From positions 1-64,000 of the forward strand of contig JAYKIB010000093.1 of NCBI GenBank assembly GCA_035285005.1: a DNA stretch of 64,000 nucleotides. Direction: 5' to 3'. Positions 17,742 through 28,706 of the stretch are shown here, in pieces (positions within the stretch are counted from its first letter, which is position 1; each line of letters begins with the position of its first letter). A program made the position numbers and the translations under genes. Origin of the DNA: Prochlorothrix sp035285005 (lineage in GTDB: Bacteria > Cyanobacteriota > Cyanobacteriia > Prochlorotrichales > Prochlorotrichaceae). Below the pieces are notes generated by a model, which was not told the DNA's origin, ran no database searches, and worked only from the letters and a program-made list of their open reading frames with translations.

Positions 17742-19820
17742 TCAGCTCATTCCATCCTCGACAACTTCAGGATGGAAATAGGCATAGATTTGCTGGGCCA
17801 GCTTGGGACCAATACCGGGCACCGTCGCCAGTTGCTCCGGGGTCGCAAGACGAACATAGTCGATCGATCGAAACTGGGCCAACAGTTCCTTTTGCCGGGT
17901 GTGACCGAGGCCGGGAATTGCGTCTAAACGGGAGCGACGCTGGCGATCGCTACGCTTTTGGCGGTGAAAACTGACGGCAAAGCGATGCGCCTCATCTCGG
18001 AGACGGCGTAACAGTTGAACTCCGGGTTGATCGGGATCGGTTACCAGGGGCTGGGACTGCCCTGGAAGAAAGATCTCCTCCCGTTTTTTCGCCAAACTAA
18101 CCACCTTAAGGTCTTCCAATAGGTTTAGCTCCCGTAACACCGCCACCACCGCAGAAAGCTGACCTTTTCCCCCATCGATCATCACCACATCGGGCCAGTC
18201 CGACAGATCATCCGATCGGAGCAAACTCGGTGCCCGGTTGCCCTGGGGCCGAATCACCTCCCCCGCCGCCTTCGCCGCCGCATAGCGCCGGAAGCGTCGC
18301 CCCAGCACTTCCGCCATACTGGCAAAATCATCGGAGTGGCCGATCGTCACCGTGGGATTTTTGATTTTATAGCGGCGATAATGCTGTTTTGCGGGCATCC
18401 CATCCAAAAAAACCACCTGGGAGGCCACCGCATCAGACCCTTGGATATGGGAGATGTCATAGCCCTCAATGCGGCGGGGCAGTTCCGGCAAATCTAGCAC
18501 CGTAGCTAAATCCTCCATGGCCTGGAGGTTACGATCGGCAGCGGCTTGGGTTCTTGCCAACTCATACTCCGCATTCCGCTCCACCATGGCCAGGAGCTCC
18601 GCTTTCTGCTGTCGCTGGGGGACAACGATTTCCACTTTACGACCGCGCCGCTGACTGAGATACTGGGCCAAGATCTCGGGTTCCGGGAGTGCCTGCTGGA
18701 CCAGAACCTCCGCAGGAATTTCCACCGGGTCGGCGGTTTGGTAATGCTGCTCCAAAACCCGCTGTAATAGGCTCCCCGCATCCCCAGCCTGGGCATCGGC
18801 CACAAACCCTAAACGCCCCACCAACCGCCCTGCCCGAATCTGAAAGACCTGGATACAGGCATGGATTTCGTCTGCGGCCAGGGCGATCGCATCCCGCGAC
18901 ACCGTATCATCGGGTAATGCCACCTTTTGCTGCGCCCCCAGATTCTGCAATCCCCGCATCTGGTCCCGAAGGTGGGCAGCCTGCTCAAAATTCAGAGCAT
19001 TGGCGGCCTTTTCCATTTGTTTTTGAATTAAGTCCTCTAGTTCCTGGGTTCTACCTTGAAAAATCATGGCCACTTTCTGCACTGTTTTGCGGTAGTCCTC
19101 GGGGGTCACTAATTGCTGACAGACACCGGGGCAACGGCCCATATCGTAGTTGAGGCAGGGACGGTCTTTGAACAGGGGCTGGCGACGTTGACGCAGGGGA
19201 AAGAGGCGCTGCACCAAGCCGAGGGTTTGGCGGAGGAGACTGGCATCCACATAGGGACCGTAGTAGCGATCGCCCCGGTTTCCTAGCCGCCGTTTTCGGG
19301 TGATAAAAAGCCGAGGATAGTCTTCAGACCAGGTAATGCAGAGATAGGGATATTTTTTATCATCCTTTAGCAGCACATTGAAGTGGGGCTGGTGCTGCTT
19401 AATCAAGTTGGCCTCCAGAGCCAGGGCTTCCGCTTCAGTATCGGTGACAATGAAGTCGATGCTGACCACCTGTTGCACCATCAGGGCAATACGGGGACTG
19501 AGGGATTGGCTAGACCGAAAATAGGACCGAACCCGCGATCGAAGTTTTTTGGATTTACCAATATAGAGAATATTGCCCTGGCGATCGCTCATCAAATAAA
19601 CCCCAGGTTCCGGAGGCAGCGCTTTGAGGAGAGCCTCCAGGCGATCGGGGGTTTTCACGAGGGGAGTTCCCAGTTCCGGTTGAGTATCGGGGGGGACTGG
19701 GGTATCCGGAGAAACTGGGGTATCCGGAGGAGTGGCATCCCAATTTTTGCTGGTGCTGGTGCGACTGGTGTTGGTGCGGCGGCGACCCATAGCGATGTGG
19801 CGGTTTTTGTGCTTGAACAA
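17742..19820 (-). CDS. uvrC: Excinuclease ABC subunit C
   Basis: Makes both incisions in nucleotide excision repair. GIY-YIG nuclease: GVYLMSDRQGNILYIGKSKKL near residues 73-95. Cysteine cluster: CLNYDMGRCPGVC. UvrB-interacting UVR helix pair: LIQKQMEKAANALNFEQAAHLRDQM. RNase H-like endonuclease domain: RIEGYDISHIQGSDAVASQVVF, DVVMIDGGKGQL and HRFAVSFHRQKR. Two C-terminal helix-hairpin-helix motifs: LDAIPGLGHTRQKELL and LATVPGIGPKLAQQIY. All parts are present. The first 50 residues (Thr/Ser/Pro-rich, DTPVSPDTPVPPDT repeats) are extra. The start may be codon 11 (19790, MGRRRTNTS) rather than 19820. Confidence 0.96.
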   Translation of the reverse strand: MFKHKNRHIAMGRRRTNTSRTSTSKNWDATPPDTPVSPDTPVPPDTQPELGTPLVKTPDRLEALLKALPPEPGVYLMSDRQGNILYIGKSKKLRSRVRSYFRSSQSLSPRIALMVQQVVSIDFIVTDTEAEALALEANLIKQHQPHFNVLLKDDKKYPYLCITWSEDYPRLFITRKRRLGNRGDRYYGPYVDASLLRQTLGLVQRLFPLRQRRQPLFKDRPCLNYDMGRCPGVCQQLVTPEDYRKTVQKVAMIFQGRTQELEDLIQKQMEKAANALNFEQAAHLRDQMRGLQNLGAQQKVALPDDTVSRDAIALAADEIHACIQVFQIRAGRLVGRLGFVADAQAGDAGSLLQRVLEQHYQTADPVEIPAEVLVQQALPEPEILAQYLSQRRGRKVEIVVPQRQQKAELLAMVERNAEYELARTQAAADRNLQAMEDLATVLDLPELPRRIEGYDISHIQGSDAVASQVVFLDGMPAKQHYRRYKIKNPTVTIGHSDDFASMAEVLGRRFRRYAAAKAAGEVIRPQGNRAPSLLRSDDLSDWPDVVMIDGGKGQLSAVVAVLRELNLLEDLKVVSLAKKREEIFLPGQSQPLVTDPDQPGVQLLRRLRDEAHRFAVSFHRQKRSDRQRRSRLDAIPGLGHTRQKELLAQFRSIDYVRLATPEQLATVPGIGPKLAQQIYAYFHPEVVEDGMS

Positions 19821-19979
19821 CCCCGATCCGGAGCCTGTGTTTATCGAGAATCGGATCGTCTGGGACCGAATCTATGGTAGCTGCCAAGGCGCGGAGGACA
19901 AGACTAGGGCCGAGAATTCTTCGCTGCGCCGGGCATTCTCGGCCCCCCAGAGAAGGAACGCCAGATTGATCTGTCGCCA

Positions 19980-20079
19980 GGGCACCTCGATTCATTGGGT
20001 TGGGCGGCTTCACCGCCCAACCCAACCCTAATTCTGCCGTGGGTACTGCGGTGAAAATCTGTATTAATCGAGGTGTCCC
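19980..20079. repeat. F1 repeat, intact copy
   Basis: Starts GGGCACCTCGATTCATT, hairpin GGGTTGGGCGGCTTCACCGC.CCAACCC, ends GTATTAATCGAGGTGTCCC. Nearly identical in its right half to the copy at 40293-40392. Confidence 0.85.
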
Positions 20080-20358
20080 CGTGTAAACACGGAGGAAAAC
20101 GGAAAAATCAGCGCCTCGTATCCGTGCTTTTCCACACCAAACTCCTGCTTAAAATTATGTAATTTCCCGAATTTGCTGTTTAAAGAATCTTGCTAAATTA
20201 TCAGTAACTTCAATGAATTCTCCGCCCTAATCCGATGACCACCCTGTTCGTAACAGTTCAGTACAGGCCGAAAGCTACCCTGCTGAAGGTGGAACCACTT
20301 CCTGGGTCAGGCGTAAGTACAGGGTGCTATGGGTCCCAAATCATTCCAAATAAGTCTC

Positions 20359-20454
20359 AGGGCATCCCGATTAATCCAACTTTCTGGGAGACAGCTCACG
20401 CAAGAACGAGGGGTTGGGCGGCGAAGCCGCCCAACCTAGTTAATCAAGGTGCCC
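20359..20454. repeat. F1 repeat, third end type
   Basis: Left end GGGCATCCCGATTAATCC, then an AACTTTCTGGGAGACAGC segment shared with 28603-28702 and 32634-32733. Hairpin GGTTGGGCGGCGAAGCCGC.CCAACC, right end AGTTAATCAAGGTGCCC. The gap 20080-20358 shows no gene. Confidence 0.75.
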
Positions 20455-20500
20455 CTCAGATTCCCGCAGCAATCCCAACTAAATCCTATTTTGATGGTCC

Positions 20501-20710
20501 ATGAAAGCTAATCCTGATCAATCCCAGTTGCCCCACACGTTATATACCCACCGGTATTCCCCTAAGCACGGTGCTAAGAACACGCAGGAAGCTGTGGAGC
20601 GATCCACTGCGGTAGAACTGCCCCAACCCGCTGTGGTTCGCATGTCTCCGATTCCCTCCCGCCGCGTGCACGAATACTTCAATCACGTCCAACGACGCGA
20701 GTTTGTCTGA
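20501..20710 (+). CDS. Small hypothetical protein (69 residues)
   Basis: An open frame of 70 codons with ATG at 20501, lying between two repeat clusters. The product is MKANPDQSQLPHTLYTHRYS, then a polar middle, then a basic tail PSRRVHEYFNHVQRREFV. Codon use is like the neighbouring genes and the tail has some helix character. No clear ribosome site (only weak purines) and no recognised family. It could be a real small cytosolic protein or a chance frame. It is kept because it is the only non-repeat sequence between 20455 and 20741 and is open along most of it. Confidence 0.35.
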   Translation: MKANPDQSQLPHTLYTHRYSPKHGAKNTQEAVERSTAVELPQPAVVRMSPIPSRRVHEYFNHVQRREFV

Positions 20711-20741
20711 CCCGATCGCCCCCGGGTGTTTCAATTACACA

Positions 20742-20887
20742 GGGGTACCTCGATTAATAAGGCACCTCGAAAAATCAAAGTTTTTGCCCAGTGACCCGCC
20801 TAAAGGTCAAGATTGGGTTGTGCGGCGGAGCCGCACAACCCAATTAATCGAGGTGCTCATTAATGACTGATCAATCGAGGCACCCCT
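20742..20887. repeat. F1 repeat nested in remnants of another
   Basis: A reverse-type copy (20759-20858: GGCACCTCGAAAAATCAAAG, hairpin GGGTTGTGCGGCGGAGCCGCACAACCC, ATTAATCGAGGTGC) is bracketed by GGGTACCTCGATTAATA on the left and GATCAATCGAGGCACCCC on the right. The flanks look like the two ends of an older copy lacking its hairpin. Confidence 0.7.
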
Positions 20888-21086
20888 AAAGATCACCGCA
20901 GCTTCGCCGCAGGTGGAGAGACCGACCATAGTAGACTGTAGGTCTTGTGATGGCAGCTGCCCAGTGACTGAGCACAGGCCCAGGAAATGAACCCCCACCG
21001 TGCGGAACAGTTCCCCTCTCCCCCTGTCTTAACCCAGCGGCTTGTTGCCATACCATCCCCACTCGCCGCTTAACAGAACTATCGCC

Positions 21087-21920
21087 ATGGGTTCCGCTGT
21101 TGTTATTGATCAGAACACCGATCGCCACAACTTCGATACTGCCGTTCTCCAAGCCTCCTACGATCGCCCTGTACTAGTGGACTTCTTCGCCACCTGGTGC
21201 GGTCCCTGCCAGATGCTTAAACCGGTGCTAGAACAGGTCATTCAGGACTATGACCTGGTGCTCGCTCAGGTGGACATTGACCAACACCCGGATCTAGCAA
21301 CCCAGTACCAGGTCGATGGGGTGCCCGATGTGCGCGTGGTGATCCGGGGCGAGGTGCAACCCGGATTTGTAGGGATGTTACCGGAACCCAAAATTCGAGA
21401 TTTTTTAGAGACGATCGGCCTGCAATCTCAGATTAAGGTGGCCCTGGCGGAGGTAGAAACCCTGATCCAAGACCAGCGCTACCCCGAGGCCAAAGCCAGT
21501 TTCGATCGCCTCTTTCAGCAATATCCCGGCCATGGTGCGGTCACACTGGCGGCCGCCCGTTTTTTGCTCCAGCTCCAACAGCCGTCGGATGCCCTCAAGC
21601 TCCTGGAGACGATCGGTGTGAGCGATGAGCCCTACCACAGCCAAGCCCAGCCCCTCGTTGCCCAGGCCGAGTTTCACAGTTGGGCCACACCGGAACCCGG
21701 GGCCAGCGATCAAGAACAGCGCTTTGCCCGGGGCGCGGCAGCAGTGGTAGCGGCGGACTACGAAGCTGCATTGGATATCTTCCTGGACCTGGTAGGAACC
21801 GATCGAACTTTTCGCCAGGACGGTGCCCGCAAAGCGATGGTCCGGGTTTTTGACCTGTTAGGCCCCACCCACCCATTGGTTCAGGCCTACCGGAAGCGCT
21901 TGATGCAATTGCTCTATTAG
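21087..21920 (+). CDS. Thioredoxin-TPR protein (CnoX/YbbN-like)
   Basis: 277 residues. The N-terminal thioredoxin fold (about 1-110) has LVDFFATWCGPCQMLKPVL with the active-site WCGPC at 37-41, and the cis-Pro region VDGVPDVRVV. The remaining 160 residues are helical repeats of the TPR_20 kind (RYPEAKASFDRLFQQYPGHG, DYEAALDIFLDLVGTDRTF), which puts it with co-chaperone-type proteins such as CnoX rather than simple thioredoxins. Unlike E. coli CnoX it keeps both Cys, so it may be redox active. The ATG at 21087 is preferred over 21042 since the extra 15 residues are not part of the fold. Confidence 0.88.
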   Translation: MGSAVVIDQNTDRHNFDTAVLQASYDRPVLVDFFATWCGPCQMLKPVLEQVIQDYDLVLAQVDIDQHPDLATQYQVDGVPDVRVVIRGEVQPGFVGMLPEPKIRDFLETIGLQSQIKVALAEVETLIQDQRYPEAKASFDRLFQQYPGHGAVTLAAARFLLQLQQPSDALKLLETIGVSDEPYHSQAQPLVAQAEFHSWATPEPGASDQEQRFARGAAAVVAADYEAALDIFLDLVGTDRTFRQDGARKAMVRVFDLLGPTHPLVQAYRKRLMQLLY

Positions 21921-22051
21921 ATTGCTGCTAGATTGCTGCAAACATTGCGAGCCCTAGACACTCGGCTGAACAGATGTCCCAGCGCCGGCGTGCTTGTCCC
22001 CGTCGTCCGTCACCAGGGACCGTTTCCAGAGACCATCAAACATCATCAAAC

Positions 22052-22076
22052 GGCGGTGGAGTCTAGCACCACCGCC
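22052..22076. other. Hairpin downstream of the thioredoxin gene
   Basis: Perfect 8-bp arms GGCGGTGG / CCACCGCC around a 9-base loop. There is no T-run, so it is not a standard intrinsic terminator, though it lies 130 bases past the stop. The rest of the gap 21921-22370 shows nothing recognisable. Confidence 0.4.
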
Positions 22077-22370
22077 CTACACATTGCTTTAACGAATGCG
22101 CCATACTAGACTGTGATCTCCCTCACATCTCACGGGCTTAAGCTGGAGGGGAGCCGCCCTGTGATCCAGGACTCCTCTGGGAAGTCGTTTCCCACGGCAC
22201 GGGGGCTTCCCTCGCTACAATGTCCTCAGCAATGTCCTCAACACTGTCCTCACCAACGGGAGCGTCCCACTGGGAGCCAGGGGATGCGGGGTCGATCGGC
22301 CAAAGTTGAGATAGCCCCTCCAAGCAGTCCCTTGCCATAATGCATGGCAGCATTATGGCACCAGACCTAG

Positions 22371-22481
22371 AACACCTCGATGCACTGTGACGAGCAGCCG
22401 AAGTCGCCCGCCCCACCCTTGGCAGCCCAGCCTTGATCTGACGGGGATGACTGGACTCAAACGAGGACTTTTCGAGGTGCC
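22371..22481. repeat. F1 repeat, degenerate
   Basis: Left end reads GAACACCTCGATGCACTG, right end ACTTTTCGAGGTGCC, and the centre keeps a TTGATCTGACGGGGATGACTGG piece seen in other copies. The hairpin has decayed. Confidence 0.55.
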
Positions 22482-22574
22482 TGTGGTCCCCATGTCTCCT
22501 GGGAAGCTTGCCCCCTCCATGCTGCTGGGTAATTGCTGTGAAGTGGTTATTGCAAAGTACTTTGGCGAAGTCCT

Positions 22575-25459
<2,885 letters not shown>

Positions 25460-25460
<1 letters not shown>

Positions 25461-25503
25461 GAGGATGTTTGAAAACTGTGGCCAAGGACCGCCGTAGACC
25501 ACG
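25460..25503. repeat. F2 repeat, left end only
   Basis: AGAGGATGTTTGAAAACTG followed by GGCCAAGGACCG, as in full F2 copies, beginning at the kinase stop codon. The right part is absent. Just downstream, 25540-25562, is a short inverted repeat ATCGCCCCCAC.. / GTGGGGGCGAT. Confidence 0.6.
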
Positions 25504-25592
25504 GCTTCAGTCCCATCTCCCTTTGGGCATGGGATCGCCCCCACAAAGTGGGGGCGATCCTCGAACAAGAGCGGTGGCGATAACGAACCCTC

Positions 25593-25709
25593 GGGCACCT
25601 CGAACAATACAGATTTTCACCACAGTTCCCACGGCAGCACCAGTTCCCACGGCAAAGTCAGAATTGGGTTGCGCGGCTTCGCCGCGCAACCCAAGGAATC
25701 GAGGTGCCC
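25593..25709. repeat. F1 repeat, intact with short duplication
   Basis: Left end GGGCACCTCGAACAATAC, then CAGTTCCCACGGCA twice in slightly changed form, hairpin GGGTTGCGCGGCTTCGCCGC.GCAACCC, right end GAATCGAGGTGCCC. The small direct repeat makes this copy longer than usual. Confidence 0.8.
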
Positions 25710-25791
25710 TCAGCACAATCCAGCCTGCAAACTCCAATAAACCCCAATAAACTCCAGTAAACCCGCTCCTAAGACCCACAACACTAGCCCT

Positions 25792-27258
25792 ATGGCAGAC
25801 TCCTTGTATCTTGTCCCGATCGCCTGTCCCCTCCTCCACAACCCCCAAGCCTGGTTTTCGACTTTGGATTTCCCAGCCGACTGGGTTGGGGTGCGACTGA
25901 TTCAGGACCAGCGCCAAACCGTTCGCCTACAGGATAGTGCGCCCCGTCACCAGGGCGTGGAGATGCAGCAAGGGGCGATGGTCGAAGTGTTGGTGCAGGG
26001 CTTTTTGGGCTATGGAGCCACAACCCAGGTGACGGCAATAGGGCTCACCCAAGCGGCACAGCGGGCCTATGCTCAGGCCCTCGCCCTCGCCCACTGGGGG
26101 ATTGCCTCCCAAACCGATCGAATTCGCCCCACCCTCACGGGCCAACATCGGGCACCCGCAAGCCAAGCCCTGAGTCTGGGGGAGACCGGCGACCTGTTAC
26201 ATCAAATTTGCCAAACCCTGAAGGTAGGGGACGCGATTGTCCAAACCGACGCAACGGCGGTTCATCTGGATCGCCAACAGTGGCTGTTCAGTAGCGCCGG
26301 TACGGACCTCTACCAAGAACATCGCAGCCTCACGACCCATTACGGGGCGATCGCGTCTACCGGGGATTGGGTGCAGTCCCGCACCGACAATGGCTACTAT
26401 GCGCGTACCTATCGGGGGGGCTGGGAGCAGGTGGAGGAGGCGCAGCTACTAGCACGAGTCCAGCGGGTGGGGGAAGAGGCGATCGCCCTCCTATCCGCGC
26501 CCAATTGCCCCACGGAGACAACAACTTTGGTGCTAGCACCGGACCAAATGTTGCTCCAAATCCATGAAAGTATTGGCCATCCGCTGGAACTCGACCGCAT
26601 TCTGGGGGATGAGCGCAACTATGCCGGCGGGAGCTTTGTGAAGCCCGAGGATTTTGGCCAACTGATCTATGGCTCACCCCTGATGACGGTCACCTTTGAT
26701 CCCACAGTGGAGGAGGAAATCGCCAGCTATGGCGTGGATGATACGGGGACACCGGCCCACCGTGAAGTTTTGATCGATCGGGGGCGCTTAGTGCGCGGCT
26801 TGGGCGGCTTGGAAAGCCAGCAGCGCCTCCAGCAATCGGGGGTCGCCTGTGCGCGGGCCACATCTTGGAACCGGCCCCCGATCGATCGCATGGCCAATCT
26901 CAATCTGGAACCCGGAAACCGCAGCCTAGGGGCATTGATTGGAGATATCGAGTCGGGTATTTTCATGCACACGAACCGATCCTGGTCCATTGACGACCAA
27001 CGCTATAAGTTTCAGTTTGGCTGTGAGCTAGCCTATGAAATTAAAGAAGGGGTCTTGGGGAAAATGCTACGAAATCCCAACTATCGATCGATTACGCCAC
27101 AGTTTTGGCACAGTCTGGTGGATATTGGCGATGTCAGTACCTGTGAAACCTACGGATCACCCGTTTGCGGCAAAGGGGAGCCCAACCAGGTCATCAGTGT
27201 GGGCCATCGATCGCCGGTGTGTGTTTTTCGGGAGATCGAGGTGTTTGGGGGCGGTTAG
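25792..27258 (+). CDS. tldD: TldD family metallopeptidase
   Basis: 488 residues. TldD pairs with TldE/PmbA to form a heterodimeric zinc protease that degrades unfolded peptides and processes some modified peptides. The zinc motif HExxxH is LQIHESIGHPLELDRIL, at about residue 256, placing this protein as the catalytic TldD, not TldE. DDTGTPAHREVLIDRGRLV and the C-terminal CGKGEPNQVISVGHRSPVCVF, with the conserved Cys, also fit. The partner gene is not adjacent. An F3 repeat begins 13 bases after the stop. Confidence 0.94.
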   Translation: MADSLYLVPIACPLLHNPQAWFSTLDFPADWVGVRLIQDQRQTVRLQDSAPRHQGVEMQQGAMVEVLVQGFLGYGATTQVTAIGLTQAAQRAYAQALALAHWGIASQTDRIRPTLTGQHRAPASQALSLGETGDLLHQICQTLKVGDAIVQTDATAVHLDRQQWLFSSAGTDLYQEHRSLTTHYGAIASTGDWVQSRTDNGYYARTYRGGWEQVEEAQLLARVQRVGEEAIALLSAPNCPTETTTLVLAPDQMLLQIHESIGHPLELDRILGDERNYAGGSFVKPEDFGQLIYGSPLMTVTFDPTVEEEIASYGVDDTGTPAHREVLIDRGRLVRGLGGLESQQRLQQSGVACARATSWNRPPIDRMANLNLEPGNRSLGALIGDIESGIFMHTNRSWSIDDQRYKFQFGCELAYEIKEGVLGKMLRNPNYRSITPQFWHSLVDIGDVSTCETYGSPVCGKGEPNQVISVGHRSPVCVFREIEVFGGG

Positions 27259-27270
27259 CCGAATCCAAGT

Positions 27271-27329
27271 CTCGGGGCTGTGTCCCTGACTCTGAGGGCA
27301 GCCTAGGGTTACAGGATGACAGCCCCGAG
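27271..27329. repeat. F3 repeat, solitary copy
   Basis: Ends form the inverted repeat CTCGGGGCTGTGTC / GATGACAGCCCCGAG, and the interior GACTCTGAGGGCAGCCTAGGG recurs at 30340-30385, 32176-32234 and 62339-62372. At the latter sites it is joined to F4 sequence, but not here. Confidence 0.65.
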
Positions 27330-27496
27330 TAGACCACGGCTATCGATGCGGGGGTTTGCCCGAGTTGGGCCAGTCAATTAGGTCGCGAACTGTGCTGTAT
27401 GATGAAGCCTCTAAGTCTTTGCCCTGGCGATCGTTCCTCGGGTTGACTGAATATCCCCAGTTAAACGCCCCTAACGCCCCCTAACGCCCCATTATT

Positions 27497-27844
27497 ATGT
27501 TTCAAGTTGCCTTAACGACAGTTTTGATTCTATTTAGCGCAACCCTCAACACCTCGGCCCAAGTCCTACTGAAAACGGGCTCTGGCCAAGACAGCCCCAT
27601 TAACCTCTGGGTGGCTTCGGGTCTAGCACTCTACGCCTTAAGTGCCGTGGTTTATATCGGGCTGTTGGGGCGCTTGAATTTATCGATGGTGTATCCCATT
27701 ATCATTGGCCTAACAACGATCGCGACGATCGTGGCCGGAATGTTGGTGTTTCAAGAAAAAGTATCTTTCACGAGTTGGATTGGCGTAGGTCTTGTGATCG
27801 CCGGTATCTCTGCGATTACCCTGGGGCGGACTGTACAGGGGTAA
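27497..27844 (+). CDS. Small four-helix membrane transporter (SMR/EamA type)
   Basis: 115 residues forming four hydrophobic helices: about 4-22, 36-55, 62-82 and 90-110. GLTTIATIVAGMLVFQEKVSF and WIGVGLVIAGISAITLG match the conserved third and fourth helices of the small DMT superfamily. The key membrane Glu of EmrE-type drug exporters (helix 1) is absent here (LFSATLNTSAQVLLKTG), so it is more like the ArnE/ArnF or SugE-distant members than a multidrug pump. Works as a dimer by family precedent. The substrate is unknown. It is a single gene between tldD and lexA. Confidence 0.8.
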   Translation: MFQVALTTVLILFSATLNTSAQVLLKTGSGQDSPINLWVASGLALYALSAVVYIGLLGRLNLSMVYPIIIGLTTIATIVAGMLVFQEKVSFTSWIGVGLVIAGISAITLGRTVQG

Positions 27845-27882
27845 AACCCAGGGGCTGCGCACCCAGCCAACTCAGCATGAAA

Positions 27883-28485
27883 CTAATCATAACCGCGCCA
27901 GACACCCACCAAAATACCCTGTAACTCCACCTGATCGGCAGGCACTTCGATGGCGCTGTACTGGTGGTTGGCGGGTTCTAGGCGCACCATGTTGCCAAAG
28001 CGGAAAAAGCGCTTGAGGGTATTCCCCGCGCCGGTGACCCGTGCCGCAACAATCTCGCCATCCCGAACTAAATCTGGCTGACGAATGGGTTTCATAATCA
28101 CCACATCCCCATCCTGAATCAGTTCTTCAATCATGCTATCCCCATTCACGCGCAGGGCGTAGTAGGTAGGCTGCATGACAAGACTGTTAAAGTCTAAACG
28201 CTCCACGTCATCCGTGAAGGGTTCAATTAACGTACCCGCAGCAATTTCCCCAACGATCGGTACGCCTTGGTCCTCTAAAATCCGAATGGTTCGAGCTTTG
28301 CCTTCACTCCAGTCAATGTAGCCTTTGCGCTGGAGGTGTTTCAGGCGGCTTTGGACCGGTGCGGGAGATTTCAGCCCCATGGCATTCATCATTTGACGAA
28401 TAGAGGGGGGGTGCTGGTTCTCATGGATGTATTTGACGAGCCAGTCGTACAGCTGGCCCTGGGCGAAGGTGAGGGGGGGGAGCAT
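27883..28485 (-). CDS. lexA: LexA repressor
   Basis: 200 residues. N-terminal winged helix (about 1-65; PPSIRQMMNAMGLKSPAPVQSRLKHLQRKG) binds SOS boxes. The C-terminal S24 peptidase domain keeps everything needed for self-cleavage: the scissile Ala83-Gly84 (EIAAGTLIEP), nucleophile Ser117 (VNGDSMIEELI) and general base Lys158 (NTLKRFF). In some cyanobacteria LexA has lost these residues and no longer acts in DNA repair; here the full set suggests a true SOS repressor. Two matching boxes lie just upstream of its own start, so it should repress itself. uvrC, dnaX and other repair genes in the window show no equally clear box. Confidence 0.96.
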   Translation of the reverse strand: MLPPLTFAQGQLYDWLVKYIHENQHPPSIRQMMNAMGLKSPAPVQSRLKHLQRKGYIDWSEGKARTIRILEDQGVPIVGEIAAGTLIEPFTDDVERLDFNSLVMQPTYYALRVNGDSMIEELIQDGDVVIMKPIRQPDLVRDGEIVAARVTGAGNTLKRFFRFGNMVRLEPANHQYSAIEVPADQVELQGILVGVWRGYD

Positions 28486-28505
28486 GGCCTTGGAAGGATG
28501 AGTTT

Positions 28506-28519
28506 TGTACTTTTGTACT
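28506..28519. promoter_or_regulatory. LexA box 1 upstream of lexA
   Basis: Reads AGTACAAAAGTACA on the gene strand, fitting the cyanobacterial SOS pattern GTAC-N4-GTWC closely. It lies 21 bases before the lexA start codon, so binding would block initiation. Confidence 0.75.
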
Positions 28520-28527
28520 GCTATCTG

Positions 28528-28541
28528 TGTACATTCGTACC
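28528..28541. promoter_or_regulatory. LexA box 2 upstream of lexA
   Basis: Reads GGTACGAATGTACA on the gene strand. Its centre is 22 bp (two helical turns) from that of box 1, allowing cooperative binding of two dimers on one face. A further GTAC at 28545 may be a decayed third half-site. Confidence 0.65.
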
Positions 28542-28602
28542 ATAGTACGTTTATTTTTGTCTAGCGATCCCACGCCGGTCACAGCGACGGCTGTTCGAGG
28601 TC

Positions 28603-28702
28603 GGGCACCTCGATGAATCTGAATTTTTGGGAGACAGCCCACGCAAAACTCAGGGTTTGTGTGGGGCGGCGAAACCACCCCACACAATTAATCGAGGTGT
28701 CC
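28603..28702. repeat. F1 repeat, intact, third end type
   Basis: GGGCACCTCGATGAATCTG, GGGAGACAGCCCACGC segment, hairpin TGTGTGGGGCGGCGAAACCACCCCACACA (one mismatch pair near the loop), ATTAATCGAGGTGTCC. It lies between lexA and the channel gene stop. Confidence 0.8.
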
Positions 28703-28706
28703 TGAC

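Noticed and set aside
20235..20504. 89-codon frame before the small hypothetical gene
   Set aside because: More than half of it is F1 repeat sequence (20359-20454).
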